Part shown: in pieces, positions 47,485 to 60,649 of the stretch
Layout of the letters: each line of letters starts with the position of its first letter
Position numbering within the stretch: the stretch's first letter is position 1
DNA from: Pseudovirgaria hyperparasitica
Taxonomy: Eukaryota > Ascomycota > Dothideomycetes > Acrospermales > Acrospermaceae
Direction: 5' to 3'
Assembly (NCBI RefSeq): GCF_010093815.1
Contig: NW_022985559.1
Location: 70,621 to 134,620 of the forward strand
Length of the DNA: 64,000 nucleotides
Notes under the pieces: generated by a model
The model's database searches: none
What the model saw: the letters and a program-made list of their open reading frames with translations, nothing else
Told to the model about the DNA's origin: nothing
Translations under genes and position numbers: made by a program

Positions 47485-50400
47485 CTACTCTATCTACTCT
47501 ATATACTCTATCTATTTTAATAGAAGTCTCTTTTCTAAAGTAATATCTTTATCTAAAGTATCTCTATAACTCTATATATCTTATTATTCTAAATTATATC
47601 TTTAGTATATTTAATTATAGTCTTTAAATTTAATACTAGAAAGATAGTATATAATAGAGAGTAGAGGTTAAAAATTAATTAGACTAGGAACTTAAATTAA
47701 ATGGTACTATTCTAAGCTCTCTCCGACTATATAGCTATAATAAAATATAGTAGACCTTCCTTTCTTCTACCTTTAGGCAGTGTCCTTTATCTATTAAAAG
47801 GTGTCCTTATCTAGAACTACCTTTAATAACCTTTTCTCCCACTAGACACTTCCCTCTATATTTCTAGTTACTATTTTTATTCTCTCTTATATTATCTATT
47901 CGGCCTCGTGGTAGTCTATATAGTTCCCTAGCTATATACTAATATCCGACTTCTCTTAAAAGTATACACTCTTTATATATAGGTTAAAGACCCGACTTGA
48001 ACGTCCGCTACCATCTAACTTTATTTTAATTTAAGTATCGGTCGGGGTAGATAGACTACTAGTTAAGGTAGCTATAACTAGGGATAATAAGTTAGTAATA
48101 GACTTATTCATACTATACGTATATATACTATTATTTACCGTTCCCGCGGTTACTTAGAGCGGGTCTATACTTAATACCTAAGATAGTATAATCTTATCCG
48201 TAGCTACTACCAGTAGTATAGAACTCTCACCTATATCTAATGGCGCATGAGATAATTCGAGGTACTTATCTAACTGGTTTAGAGTATCCGACTTATCCTT
48301 TTTATAGTAGTTAGTATCTATATAGCCTCTATAACTTTAGTATATACTTATATTACCTAATAGCTTAGACTCCTCACTCTCGTCTAAGTTATCCACATCT
48401 ACTTTAGAGAAGTTATCTAGGTTATCTTTATATGGGTTTATATATATAGTGTCCGGGTCGATTAGTGTTAGTACTATAAATACCGATGCTATTAGCGATT
48501 TTTAAATATAGTTAATGCGGTAGGGCGCCTAGTTCGACCATGTTAGGCTTAGCGCTCGCTATTCCTCTATATAATTTAGCACGCGATTAGATAAAGGTAT
48601 ATATATATACCTAGTATTAGTAGAGAGCGTGCGAATCTACAGCGACTAAAGGACGAGTTCGGCGCCCGCCCGCTACTATATTCATTAAGGGCATACCTTA
48701 TTATAATATATATAATGGTAATCGTAGATGGTGGGATCGGTCAGAATATACTACTATAGTACTCCTTCAATCTAAGGAATCTTAGAGACTATAGTAGAAC
48801 CAACTTTAGAGCCTTAATTACTACTAGCCCTACGAACATTTTCTAAGTTACGCTAGTATTATACTAATAATTAGTAACACGTCTAACACGACGTAAGTAA
48901 TATACCTTTACTCCTATATACGCGTTATTACGTATTAGATTACTTATACTAGCTTTTCTCTTCTCGGCTATCTCCTAGTCCTAGTATTCGGATACTATCT
49001 ATCTAACTCTAGAGAGGAGTTAGTAACGGAAGTCCATTATATCTTCCTTTACTAGCGTAATAACATAGGCGGGAGGTATGTTTTATGAATTGTAATTAAG
49101 GTAGTAGCTACCAAGATTAATATCTCCGGCGGCTGTCTAGACCGATTATACTAGTATCCCAAAACTATCTAGGCTACTATCTAGCCATATATTAAGGCGA
49201 TCGAATACCGGTGGTAACCGGCCTAAAAACGTTATAGTGATCGAAATCTCTATTATCGCGAGGTACCGGTCTCGTTTATAAGGCTAGAGACTATCTCTAT
49301 AGGACCGCCTCTTTTCACGGATAGTTAGTTCCCTCTCTACTACTATTTCTCTATCTTCTTCTATTAAGCTAGATGGCTAATACGGTAGAGAAGAGGACGT
49401 AAGGCCGTTATATCCCCGGTTACTATTACGGTAGAATGTTACCGTAACGTCTAAGCTATATAGGGCGTTACTACTATATTCGCTGCCGGTATGCCTAGAC
49501 TACTAGGTTATTAGTAGATAAACGAACGCGTCGAGATAAGCTAGGTATATATATACACGTTTTTTATGTCGATGGCTATCGTGTAAGTCCCTATTATTAA
49601 TACTAATACGTGTCTACGTTATATCGTATCTTCGTTTACCTATCCCGTTTAGTTTACTATAGTTACTAGATTGTCTTCTATTAGTGTTACCGCCATAGTA
49701 GCTAGATAGTCCCTTAACCGTCTTCCGTGTTAGAGGTCCTATAGAGAAGGTATATAAGAGATTAGTAGATATTTTTATTAGTAATGGGTCGGTGACCTAC
49801 TAGGCGATAATATTAGGTAGCGGGATAATAACTAGCTAGTAGACATAATAAAGGTTTAGGCGTAGACTAATATAGTGTTTTTATAGACGCGTAATGCTTA
49901 CGCGTTATTATTAATAATTTTAAGCGAGCGTGTATAGAAATTAAGGGGCTAAGAGCCGGGTAGAAGTCGGGGGTTAGTGGGTATATGTCGGGCTTTCGAC
50001 GGGCTTACACCTAACTTCTTTCGGTATACGCCTAGAATATCCGCCGTATACCGTATTATTACCATCTACTAATGATTATACTATAGTATTTTTCCTTTAT
50101 AGTAACTACACCTCGAGATACCATAGGCTATAGTCTCCTACTAATACTATAGTAGAAAGATTAGTAGTATATACTATATAATCCGTAGACACTATAACTC
50201 GGAACCGTATAGACGAGCACGGCTTACCGCATCGCTATTATTATTATAACTATTAGGCCCGTGGCTACTACTATTAACCGGGTCACGGCGCGGCTTTAGT
50301 ACTCGTAGTTATATTAGTCGATAGAACTCTTTGGTTCGCTCTATTAGTATTTAGCCGTCGAGTATTAATTAGGAGTCCGGGTCTATAGAATTAGGTACTT

Positions 50401-50690
50401 CTACTACTAATATTACCCTATATAAAGACACCACTATTTTCCCTAATCCTATTTCGGACCTGGAATCTATGGACGGCGTTACTAGTAGCTATAGTACCGA
50501 TTTAGTATATTAGTCTAATATATATAGTAGAAATACTATGTCCATGGCGACGAGGGCGTCTAGTACTATATATTTAACGAAAACGTTCGAAGAGGAGAGT
50601 GGTATATATATTATAGTAGACTAGAGTAGACGTGATAATCCGTCCGACGTAAGTATATATAGTCTAGGTTTATAGTAGTAACTGATTTAG
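47485..50690. other. RIP-affected sequence upstream of the Plavaka transposase
   Basis: TA-rich sequence with no readable domain that I recognise. It may include the N-terminal part or terminal sequences of the Plavaka element, but I cannot show this. Confidence 0.4.
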
Positions 50691-50699
50691 TAGGCCCGA

Positions 50700-53240
50700 T
50701 TCGGTTAATTCGATAGTAAGTTTATAGAGCGCCTTATAATATAGATGAATCGGTTCGGTATTTCGAATGTAGTATACGATGAATTAACTACTATCCTTAA
50801 ATAGACTTCCGCTATACCCCCCGACCTTTTTATACTAAAATCTAATGTCGTGCGTAAGTAGTTATTATACTACCCTAAAGGGATACCGCACGAAAGTTAG
50901 TAGCGTAGCTACGATATATTTAGTACTACCATAGTCGAATACTAGTATAGGGATCCGCTTACGTTAGTGGAATTCCTCCTTAGGTACCGACCGTTCGCTA
51001 GTAAGCTTATGTTTAAGCCGGTATAATAATTTACTAGTTTAGGCGACCGGGTATATAGTAAAGCCTATATAGTAGATAGTTAGTAGGATATGTACGCTAC
51101 TATTCCGGATAGTACCGTCGTCGTCTCTATTGTTTTATCTTCGGATAAGACGAACCTTACTAACCATGGTAGTAATAGAGTAGCATGGCTAGTCTACCTA
51201 TCTATTTATAATCTACTACTAAACGTCCGCTTATCTAGGAGTCTACTATTATTTCTACTACTTACTCTATTACTAGTAGTTAAGCTAGAAACGGTAGCGA
51301 ATTGCTTTATGTTCCATTAGGTTATGAGTAAAGTTCTAGTCTATATATCTACCCATAATAGAGTCGTTAACTATGCTAATTATTATATAGCGTTATAGGC
51401 TATATAGAGTACTAGAGTCCTAGTATTATATGCTAATGGCGGCTCGCGTAAGTACTATCCACGTTTAGCTTTATATATTATAGATTTTCCGGAGTAGGTG
51501 CTTATCACGGGTGTATCCCATTAGTATGCATGTCTAATATATATAGTCCCTGGTAATAGACGACAGTATCTACGAGAAGCCATTACTAGTATATAGAAGT
51601 TCCGTATATACTCGTCGTTATAGGAATAGGTTTACCGTATACGTCGCGAGTTAATAACTAATAGCCACGGTAGCGAGTATACTAGTAGTGAGATAGATAA
51701 TAGGACGAGTATACCCGGTGTCTTATCGTTTTCGTCGACGTCTTTCGCGCTAGTAGCATAGGGCTATTATATTCGCTAATCGGTTAAGAGTCGGTATTCT
51801 AGTAGGTGGATAGAGCTATTAGATAATTTCGCCTAGTCACTTACTAGAGTTAATATACACCGCGCGGTCGCTCCGGACATTCTATATTAACTATATAAGG
51901 GTATATTAGAACACACGTTTAATTAGATAGTCTCGTATATTATTAATTAAGAGCGTACGGGACATAAGTTAAAGGGTATGTTTACTAGTATACCCCCTAT
52001 AGAACGAGTAAAGAAGGCGATCGATAAGCGATTCGCGTCTATTAGGGTATTCGGTCGTCATAATCTACTCACGTATATAACTTTAGTAATATAATAGACG
52101 GGGGCGATGTTTAAGCGTATACTAGTAGTGTTTATAGTCGCGTTTAAACCGCTCCTATATTATGATCGACACTTCCTAAGCGCAGTGCGGGCGGTTATTA
52201 ATATATACATGTTAGCGGCGTACCATACGCATGATACGTAGATACTAGCATACTTAGAAGAGGCTATATTACGCTTAGACAACCTAAAATACTAGTTTAT
52301 ACCATATCGTGGATATAAATCGGAGGATAATCATTTTAACTTTCCGAAGTTCCATGTATTATCGTACCTGGTTAATGCTATTAAATACCATGGTTCGTTA
52401 CATCTAATATCGGTAGAGCTACTAGAGCGATCTTATATCGTAGTAAAGGAATTATATCGAGGTTTAAATAAGAGGGAGACGTTTCTATAGTAGATGCTAG
52501 TAGTAGACACACGCACGACGAATACTAAAATCTCTAGTAGTATAGAGGTGGCGGCTAGTACTAGTATATTAGTGGCCCCTAGCCTAGAGTAGCTCGATAA
52601 TATACGTAAGCTAGTCGGCCAGCGGCGTATTCTAAAGGAGCCACGCCGGAGTAAATATATACTCTACGTCTTATAGAGCCATAGACTATCTATATTCTAC
52701 TAGACTACTATCGGCAACCTCCACGACGTGTATAGTGGTAGTTTTATATTACTCGATACGGTTATACCCTTTATACGTAACTATCGTAATCGGCTTATCG
52801 GGGATAATATATCGAAAGGTACGAATGTCGAACGTATTAAAAAGGACCCTTCGTGGGCACGGGTCCTTCCTATCTATATATACGAGACTATATATATACC
52901 GATACGACTAGATAGAGACATATCTATAGAGGCCTTCGACCCGATTCGGGTAAGGTATACCCGCAACTAGTAAAAGAGTAGTAAGGCTAGGGAGGATTAT
53001 ATAATGGTATAGGAGTTTAACGAGGGTAGTAACCACCTTAACGGGAAGCGGGTTAGTAAAGTCCGTATGTTTCTAGAGGTATATAATATAGAGAGTATTG
53101 ACGTAACCAGTGGTATAGTAGCGCGATTCCTAGGTGTGTTAGTTAAACTACTTAATAACTTAGGTAGAGGTAATGTCGATACTATTAGTAGTCTTATACT
53201 ATTACGTATAGCGGGTTAAAGGTCTAGTAATAAGACTCGT
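50700..53240 (+). mobile_element. Plavaka-type DNA transposon, RIP-inactivated transposase
   Basis: A decayed transposase in one plus-strand frame with TAG/TAA interruptions. Diagnostic pieces, in order: FKPV...YTV-like region, then VSIVLSSDKTNLTNHGSNR and AWLVYLSIYNL near 51110-51225 (family: PIxxSSDKTxLT...AxPVYLTIGNI), RKYYPRLALYIIDFPE near 51450-51500, PDILYQLYKGILEH near 51880, FKPLLYYDRHFLSAVRAV, LEEAILRLDNLKY, and FNFPKFHVLSYLVNAIKYHG with LLERSYIVVKELYRGLN near 52330-52470. This series matches my knowledge of Plavaka transposases, CACTA-related elements best known from basidiomycetes. Terminal inverted repeats were not found. Not functional. Confidence 0.8.
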
Positions 53241-53894
53241 ACGATGGATAGGTTCCGTGTCTACGAGCTAGAGCATGTCCTACGCCCTATATAGATTATA
53301 TTATATTAGTTAGTTATGGATGGTTCATTCTAGTTAAACACGTATAGTAATTAGGGGATCTATAATAAGGTATATAACCTAGACTTCTAGGCTATAAATA
53401 GACGAAACGTGACCGTAGCGTTAAAACACGGGCGCGTGTCGTAAGTCTATCGCTATCTACTACCGCCTACCATAGTATACCGGCATATACCGGCATATAG
53501 CGGAAGTTATGGTTTATATATAGTAGCACTCGATAGTCATATCCTACACTAGGATATCTCTAAGGAATAATCGTGGTTTATTACGATCGGTTCTATAAAA
53601 GGCTTATATTTAATAACTATCTATAATTTTAGCCAAGGAGCATCTAGGGATACACCTCCTTATTATCTAATAATTACTAGCTAGTATAAAAACTCTACGC
53701 CTCTAAAAGGGGCATATAGAACTTAAAGGATCCTCGTTCACGGGTAGAACTAGACACGGATAGTATTAACCTAATATAGATAGATTATATACATTAATAC
53801 CCTGAAATCCGAACTATGTCTCTAGGCCTACTAGACCTAGCTCGTACCCGATTCTAATGTTTTCGTTATTCGCGTTTATACCTCGTTAGATACC

Positions 53895-54020
53895 GGGTAT
53901 ATAACGAGTCTATGGTTAAGTAAGTGTTAGGTATATAACGAGTCTATTAATGAATAAGTGCCGGGTATATAACGAGTCTATATGAATAAGTATAAATGAG
54001 TATATACCGGGTATATAACG
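53895..54020. repeat. Short interspersed tandem repeats
   Basis: GGGTATATAACGAGTCTAT-like motifs occur four times, with spacers of about 25-30 nt containing AATAAGT. They lie just downstream of the Plavaka remnant and could be subterminal repeats of an element. Confidence 0.6.
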
Positions 54021-57000
54021 CTCTTACTAGGGAAACGTCTTCCTTAAGTATCTCCCCCTCCTAATATTTCTCCTTCTCTTCCTTTATTCTTTCTCTAGCC
54101 TTATAAGTATAGTTAGACTTATATTACTATATTATCGATGTGTACGTTCTTATATAGACCGTTAGAAACTACGGTAACTAGATATACGTTCTCGTAATAG
54201 ATAAATATACCGCACTAATGCGTCGTATTATTCGTGTTTAATATAAGGGTTCGCTACTATAATTATTCGTTATTACGCTCGTCTATCTCTTCTTAATAAT
54301 AGTACTAATCGATAACGACCTATTATAGAGATGATAGTTAGTATTACGTACTTCTCTTAAATATTCGTATATTAATATTATATAAGCACATGCTTCGCGG
54401 AGGTCCTCTATCCTTCCCTTAAGCTACCTAGACTATCCCCTAATCGCTAAAAACTCTTATATCTAACTATTTCTACTATTTATTTCTTGGTTCTACTTGT
54501 TAGGCTTCGAACGATAGCGAACTACGACGGGTTAGCGGTTATCTATATTTTACGTATACCGAGTTAGTATATCTGAATATAATAGATGATAGTGTGTTTA
54601 TAATAGTATATACTAGATCTTATAGTATTCCTCTTTGGCGGTAGATCTATATAGTCGTAAAGACGGCCTACTATCCTATCGTGCCTATATACTACGCTAC
54701 TCTTTTATCATATATAGATAGTATTACCGGAGTAGGGCCATCGCCCGGTAAACTTAACGTTATATATAGAGTATTATATATTTAACGTTGTTATTTCACG
54801 TGCCCTATATTAGTGCGGGATCGGATACCGGCCGTATATTTCCCCGCCTCTATTAAATTAACGAGTTATTACCGAAAACTATACGGACTACTCGCGTTAA
54901 TGTAGCCGTAACGTACGTGTTATACCTACGCCTATTATATAGTGTACATGCCTATTATATAGTGTACATGTCTCGTCTCTCTATTACCCTAGTAATATAT
55001 ACTATTCCCTATTCCGTCTACCTATAGCTACGTCCGGCCAGCCGCGAATAAATAGCCGAGTAGAAGCGAGTCTCGACCTACTTTATATATTCAGAGCGTC
55101 TAATAGGTAGAAACTTCGGGTATACATGGAAGAGTTGATTTAGGAGGAATTTACTAGCCTATTACTAAACCTACGTAGTAAGGAAGTAAAGGACCACCAT
55201 ATAAAACGAGAGCGTTACCTATAGACAGTCATAGATGAATGTATATTTATTAACGGTAGTTATACTATTTCACGGGTAGATGCCATGTATTAACTTAATA
55301 CTATATTCTTAGTATTTACGCGTAACTAGCGGCGGTTGGCTAAATACTATCGTATACGTTAAAACGATGCCCCGGGCTAGACGAGCCGTCGTAATATTAT
55401 ATATACCCTATGAACCCGCCTAATATATCTAGCTAACCTAGTTATTCGACTGTCGGACTACTAGTATCTATATCTTCTAAGGTAGCCGTGCCGCCGTATT
55501 ATATATATATGCCTATAGTCCTTATCCGCGATTATACTCGGGTCACCCTAGTACTAATAACGGCTATATAGAATGGCACGACGCCGTTAAATATTAAGGG
55601 TGTAAAAATACGCGATATAGTAGGTCTTAGTATAAATAAACTATTAGAATTTATTAGCTCGTCTATGGATATACTAGGGGACGTAGGCGGTTATAGGCAT
55701 GGTCGCGTCTACCTAGAGTACCCGATTCTACCGAGCGAGTCGAGTGATATAATCCTTTATAAGGATAGTTTAGACTAGGTATTATAGTAGGCTATTAAAT
55801 AGGTACTAGGCTTAGGACTAGATCGGGTGGTTTTCCGCGTGGGCGATATAAATGGTATATTTAGAAGCCTACTATAACGTGTTAACTATAATCCAACTAT
55901 ATAGGAACGTCGCGCTATAAGTATAGTAGCGGGATTCATCCGTCTAGCGCGTGTAGGTAAGCTCGAGATATATATACGCCGATAGATATCGGCATATATC
56001 GACATATTACGACTACTAAGCGGTATATACTAATGTATACTAGTATATCCGGTATATACTAGTATAATACCGTCGCTCTTCCGTGGACATAATACCATTT
56101 ATATATCTTAGGTTTTCGGTTATCGGTTACGTATAGTATCATATACACGGCGGATACCTTACTAGATTTAGGTCTTTCGTCGATAGTATATAGATACGCC
56201 CTAGTCCACTCGATATAGGTGTAGTTAACGCTTCACCTACTTAAACGATAGACGTTAATAACGATACGACTAGTATATTTACCTATTATATTATTAGCTA
56301 GCTAACGTTATATTAGGAGAGTCGAGCGCCGCCGTCCCGCCTACTCCACCCGTCGATGTTAATATGCTAGCGATTATAACCTAATCGCCTTACGAATCGA
56401 TATATAATGCCGGTACGCTTAAGAGTTCGAGCGAACGTATAAAAGTCTAATATTATATACTATTTAGGGTCGGGGAGGAAGCGCCTACCGACGTAGTAGT
56501 TATTAAGGCGATGGTAGAAGTCTATATATAACTAGATATACTAAGTCCGCCTCCTTCTTATATGGTCCTATTACTAGATAATGTTACCGGTTTTAATATT
56601 GCGGGAGAGGAGTTTATAGACACGAACCCATGAATATCGGTATAACATCGGCTCGATAGTACGTATTATAGTATAAGGTAAGTTATATTTAAGCGGTAGT
56701 TAGACACGTGCGCTAGTATACTAACGGATATATAGTGTCTCTACCATGAATAGAATAGGCAAGGCATGGCTAGTAATATCTTACTACCTAGAAGAGATAG
56801 TTACCGTAGAATTTAGGAGATAGGCTCGGCGTCTATGGCGTTAGTGTGTCGGACGGTTGAACTTTTATATAATACTATTCACTTATACCTATATTTACCT
56901 AAGCCCCGATTCGATAGCCTTCTATAATATACTATATACTCGGTCGGCGAGCTACTAGACTCATATAATAGTAGTATACTACCCCACTTTATATACTACT

Positions 57001-57149
57001 TAAGCTACTATTACTTTAGCCTACGTTAATCTTAGCTTCCTTTAGTCGTCCCTATGTTATAAAAGAAAACTTCTATAAACCTTTCCTCTACTTATCTTGG
57101 TTTTTAAACCTAAATCTTACCTTCTATACTTTATTCCGTGTTAATCACG
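54021..57149. other. RIP-affected sequence, unassigned
   Basis: About 3 kb of TA-rich sequence. Short frames around 55130-56000 look protein-derived in codon pattern (for instance a stretch reading RDIVGLSINKLLEFISSS), but I recognise no family. Probably one or more further decayed elements. Confidence 0.4.
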
Positions 57150-60100
57150 ACTATATATGAACGCTACGTTAAACTCGACTCTATTAACCCTTAAGGTCTA
57201 TTCCATATAATAGTTAACGAGGTTATATTTATAGTTTATAATATGGATTAAGAACTCGTTATATTCGGCGATGTTTAGGACTAGTCTACGCTCGACGTAA
57301 TTAAGCCTTACGTTTAAGCCGAGTCTCACGTTTAAGTCGAGCCTTACGTTTAAGTCGAGCCTTATACTTAAGTCGAGTCTTACGTTTAAGCCGAGCCTTA
57401 CGTTTAAGTCGAGCCTTACGTTTAAGCCGATCCTTATGTTTAAGTCGAGCCTTACGTTTAAGCCGATCCTTACGTTTAAGCCGATCCTTACGTTTAAGCC
57501 AAGCCTTACGTTTAAGCCGATCCTTACGTTTAAGCCGAGCCTTACGCTTAAGTCGAAGCTTACGATACGACTACCGTCTTAACCGATAATAAACCACTCG
57601 TCTTTAGTATACTTACTAGTAACTACCGTCCTAACGACGAGTATAAACTTAAGAAGGTCTAAAGTAGTAAGGCTCCCGTTCCTATTTACGCCACCTATTA
57701 GATCTCTCTTATATAGGGCGATCTATAGTTAACCTTTAGGAATATCTATAGTATTAGTAGAGAAACAGATGGACTTAAGTAGAAATAAGCGAAAACTTAA
57801 GCCGAGCTTAAGCTAGTAGTATTTAAGGCTCGTGGTAAAGGTCACGGCTTCGAAGAGTTAATTAGTTATATATATAGATTCCTTGAATTCCCTAAGTACC
57901 GCTCTTAGATTAAGTTACGTGCTCGCTTCCGATGGATTAATAAAGGGAAATCGGTATCCTTAATAAGCTTACTCCGCTTCAATCGTACTAACATCCTCCT
58001 ATTATCCGACCACCCTATAGTATAGATCTTTAAGGTTAAGTAAGTAGACGACTTTATCGAGTATTTTCCTAAACTTTCTAATCTCATTGTAAGCGAAGTA
58101 GATAAAGCTAATATACTATATATTAACACCGGCCTCTACGAAGACCCTCGCGACTTTTAGGTTATTAAACTTATAGCTAGCGAGCTTCTTAGTGTAGGTT
58201 TTACTATCCCGTTATATATTAGACCCGATATAATATATAAACGAGTGAAGTAATTCTTTGAAGATCTAGGTACTTATACTATAGTTCGTATCTTACTACC
58301 GCTACGTAACCCTATGGATCTTACCGGCTTTAATAATAAGCTTAAACTAGAGAGCGATCCGATTAATTCATGGTATATAGAAGTTACTACTCCCTATATA
58401 TAATACGGCATAATAAGTAGGCCGGATACTTAGCCCTAGATCTCTATTCTCTACCGCGAGTCATTCGATAAGAAATTCGACTACCTAATATATATCGCTA
58501 TAAGTACCTTATAAGATAAATAGGCGGATCTTCTATTATCCTAATTCCAAGACGTTACCGTCGGGTATATCTAGCTCTTAGGTGTTACTCGGGCGCTCTT
58601 AGCTATCGTCTATCCCATCGATGCGAAAGAATTCTATCGCATAGAACCAGGTAGTCGTAGGTACCTTAAAGTGGATTCAAAGGATTATAATAACGACGCG
58701 TACCGCTTTAAAGTCCTTCCATTTCGTCTAGGCGTCCTTCTATTCGAATGTCTCGCTCTAAAAGTCTTCGATAAGGTTAGGCGTCCTCCTAAAGTACCTA
58801 AGATACCGATTATATTAATGGATATAGTTACTAATGTAACTCGAGCTCGTCCTAAACATTTCATTCGGACTAGTAATACTAGTTTAAGTATAATCGGGTC
58901 GTCCCTTACTACGCTTATAGGGTTCATAGACGTTCCGGCTTTAGTTAGCGTATAAATCTACAATAAGCTTACTAAGTAACGCATTAATACGTGCTAGAAA
59001 CTAACCTACCACGCCGTGTAAGCTCCTAGAGACGGCGGCGTAGACGACCACGCCGCTTAGGATGCGTTTAATACGATAGTCCTTAATGTTATCGTGGACT
59101 CGGTATCTATGTCTCTAATACATGGGTCCCCTAACCCTAATAACGAGATTCTAGATCATAGTACGGAGCCTTAGGATACCCTCGTTACTCTTTCTAAATT
59201 ATCTATATCCCTAGATAATAATAAGGACACGAATATAGAACATAGTCACGATGTTATTAGCAACGAAGGTTCCATTACTAGCCCCGTCGCCGATATACAT
59301 ACACTCCTAATATCGTCCAAAGTCTACTCTAGTGTCCTATCCCCTTTACTACCCTCCGTATAGGATCTAATACTCGGTAATAACTATCTAAATCTTTAAC
59401 CCGTCGACTATAACCGCTACGTTAAAGATTATAAAAGATTCTACGATCTCTAGGATATTATACCTTCGGAACTATCTCCCTAATAATGGTATGTCTATAT
59501 ATAGGCGACGGACGTACTTAGGGCTTAGTTCCTACTTTACGGCTATGGAGAAGCTAGAAAGAGCTATTTATGGCTTCGTCTACTACTAGCTACACTTCTA
59601 ATTAATAAAATAAACGGTGCTCCTATCATCGCTTATACTACTAAGGTAGTTATTCTATCTAGCGATGTAATAGCGCACCTCCCTACGCTAGGTTCCACCT
59701 AAATATATAGAATATACATACATGTTATTATCGGCCTAACTAACGAAACCTACGACGACGCTATAAGAAAAGCATATAAATATACGAGTAATATATTTAC
59801 TCGCTATAAGTCTCTAAAGATACTAGTCGTTCTTTAAAGATGCCCCGAAGCCGTTAATCGAGAGGTTTTCTTTACTATAGCTAGACTATCTTATCGCGGT
59901 AACCCTCTTATCGGGCTAACCTAGAACGATATAATAGACGGTACCATCCTCGCGTAAGCCTAGGCCGACCATAGTAAACGACCATTAGAATATAGCACGG
60001 ATCCCCGTACTCGTCTATGGAAACTATATACCGGTTACGTTGCGCTCGAGGTCGTTAGACTCGTTAAATCTCGATACCAATACGAATGGATCCCTAAGAA

Positions 60101-60235
60101 TTTCGAGAAAGAAACGGCTCGGCTATTACGCGCTATCTATAAACGTTACTATTAGGACGGGAACCATAATAGACCTGTATAGACCATTCTAATCCATGTA
60201 GCTACGTAGTGGCTAGAGCTGGGTTAAGTTAGCTA
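57150..60235 (+). pseudogene. Unidentified 3.1 kb RIP-decayed ORF in a single frame
   Basis: One plus-strand frame can be read for about 1,030 codons without a frameshift, broken only by TAA and TAG, which stand where Gln or Trp would be expected. It opens with an 18-bp minisatellite (57302-57565), then polar sequence, then segments such as RFRWINKGKSVSLISLLRFN, FDKKFDYLIYIAIS, YRFKVLPFRLGVLLFECLAL, YNRYVKDYKRFYDL, and near the end KSRYQYEWIPKNFEKETARL. I recognise no reverse transcriptase, integrase, transposase, DUF3435 recombinase, helicase or protease motif. It lies just upstream of the second Gypsy element. It was probably a repeated gene, since RIP acts on duplicates; its nature is unknown. 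Confidence 0.6.
57302..57565 (+). repeat. 18-bp minisatellite encoding a hexapeptide
   Basis: About 14-15 units of CTTACGTTTAAGCCGAGC with scattered T/C changes. In the frame of the surrounding degenerate ORF each unit reads V-stop-A-E-P-Y. The TAA in each unit is most simply a RIP-changed CAA, giving an ancestral V-Q-A-E-P-Y repeat. The period is a multiple of three, as expected for a coding repeat. Confidence 0.85.
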
Positions 60236-60649
60236 AGTTAAGCGAGGTTACTATATAAGTAGACCGTATAAACCGATTCCTACTCGTTAGGAATTAACCT
60301 CGTATAAGAGTAAGATTACTCTATAAATATATTCCTATGTCTCTCTATAAACTATTAGACTACTATCCTATATCTTCACTCTTTATATTTTAATTCCTCT
60401 CTATATAGCACGATAGTAGCTTATAGAGATAGCTCCTACTACGCGCTATAATACCCATGGCACTATCTTATACGAGAGACTCTCTCTAAATCTAAACGAA
60501 GAGAATAGTCTCCCTACGACCACCTCTACTAATAAGTATACTCTATAGACTATCGTACTAATAACTAGTACGGCATTCTATATAACCATAGAAGATTACC
60601 TAGATAATAAGGAAGGAGTCTATTATACTCCATCGCGGTCTAGTTTATA
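60236..60649. other. RIP-affected spacer, possible 5' LTR region
   Basis: Sequence between the unknown ORF and the gag-like region of the second Gypsy element. By position it could contain the LTR, but the matching 3' copy would be beyond the window. Confidence 0.35.

Noticed and set aside
52728-52970. Apparent similarity of a PSWAR segment to the SLOG-like protein (REPSWAR)
   Set aside because: Only about ten residues match, with no surrounding similarity; likely coincidence within the Plavaka remnant.
57302-57565. CRISPR-like array
   Set aside because: Head-to-tail 18-bp units without unique spacers in a fungal genome; it is a coding minisatellite.
57150-60235. Starship captain (DUF3435 tyrosine recombinase)
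   Set aside because: I looked for a recombinase R...HxxR...Y arrangement and found none that I could defend.
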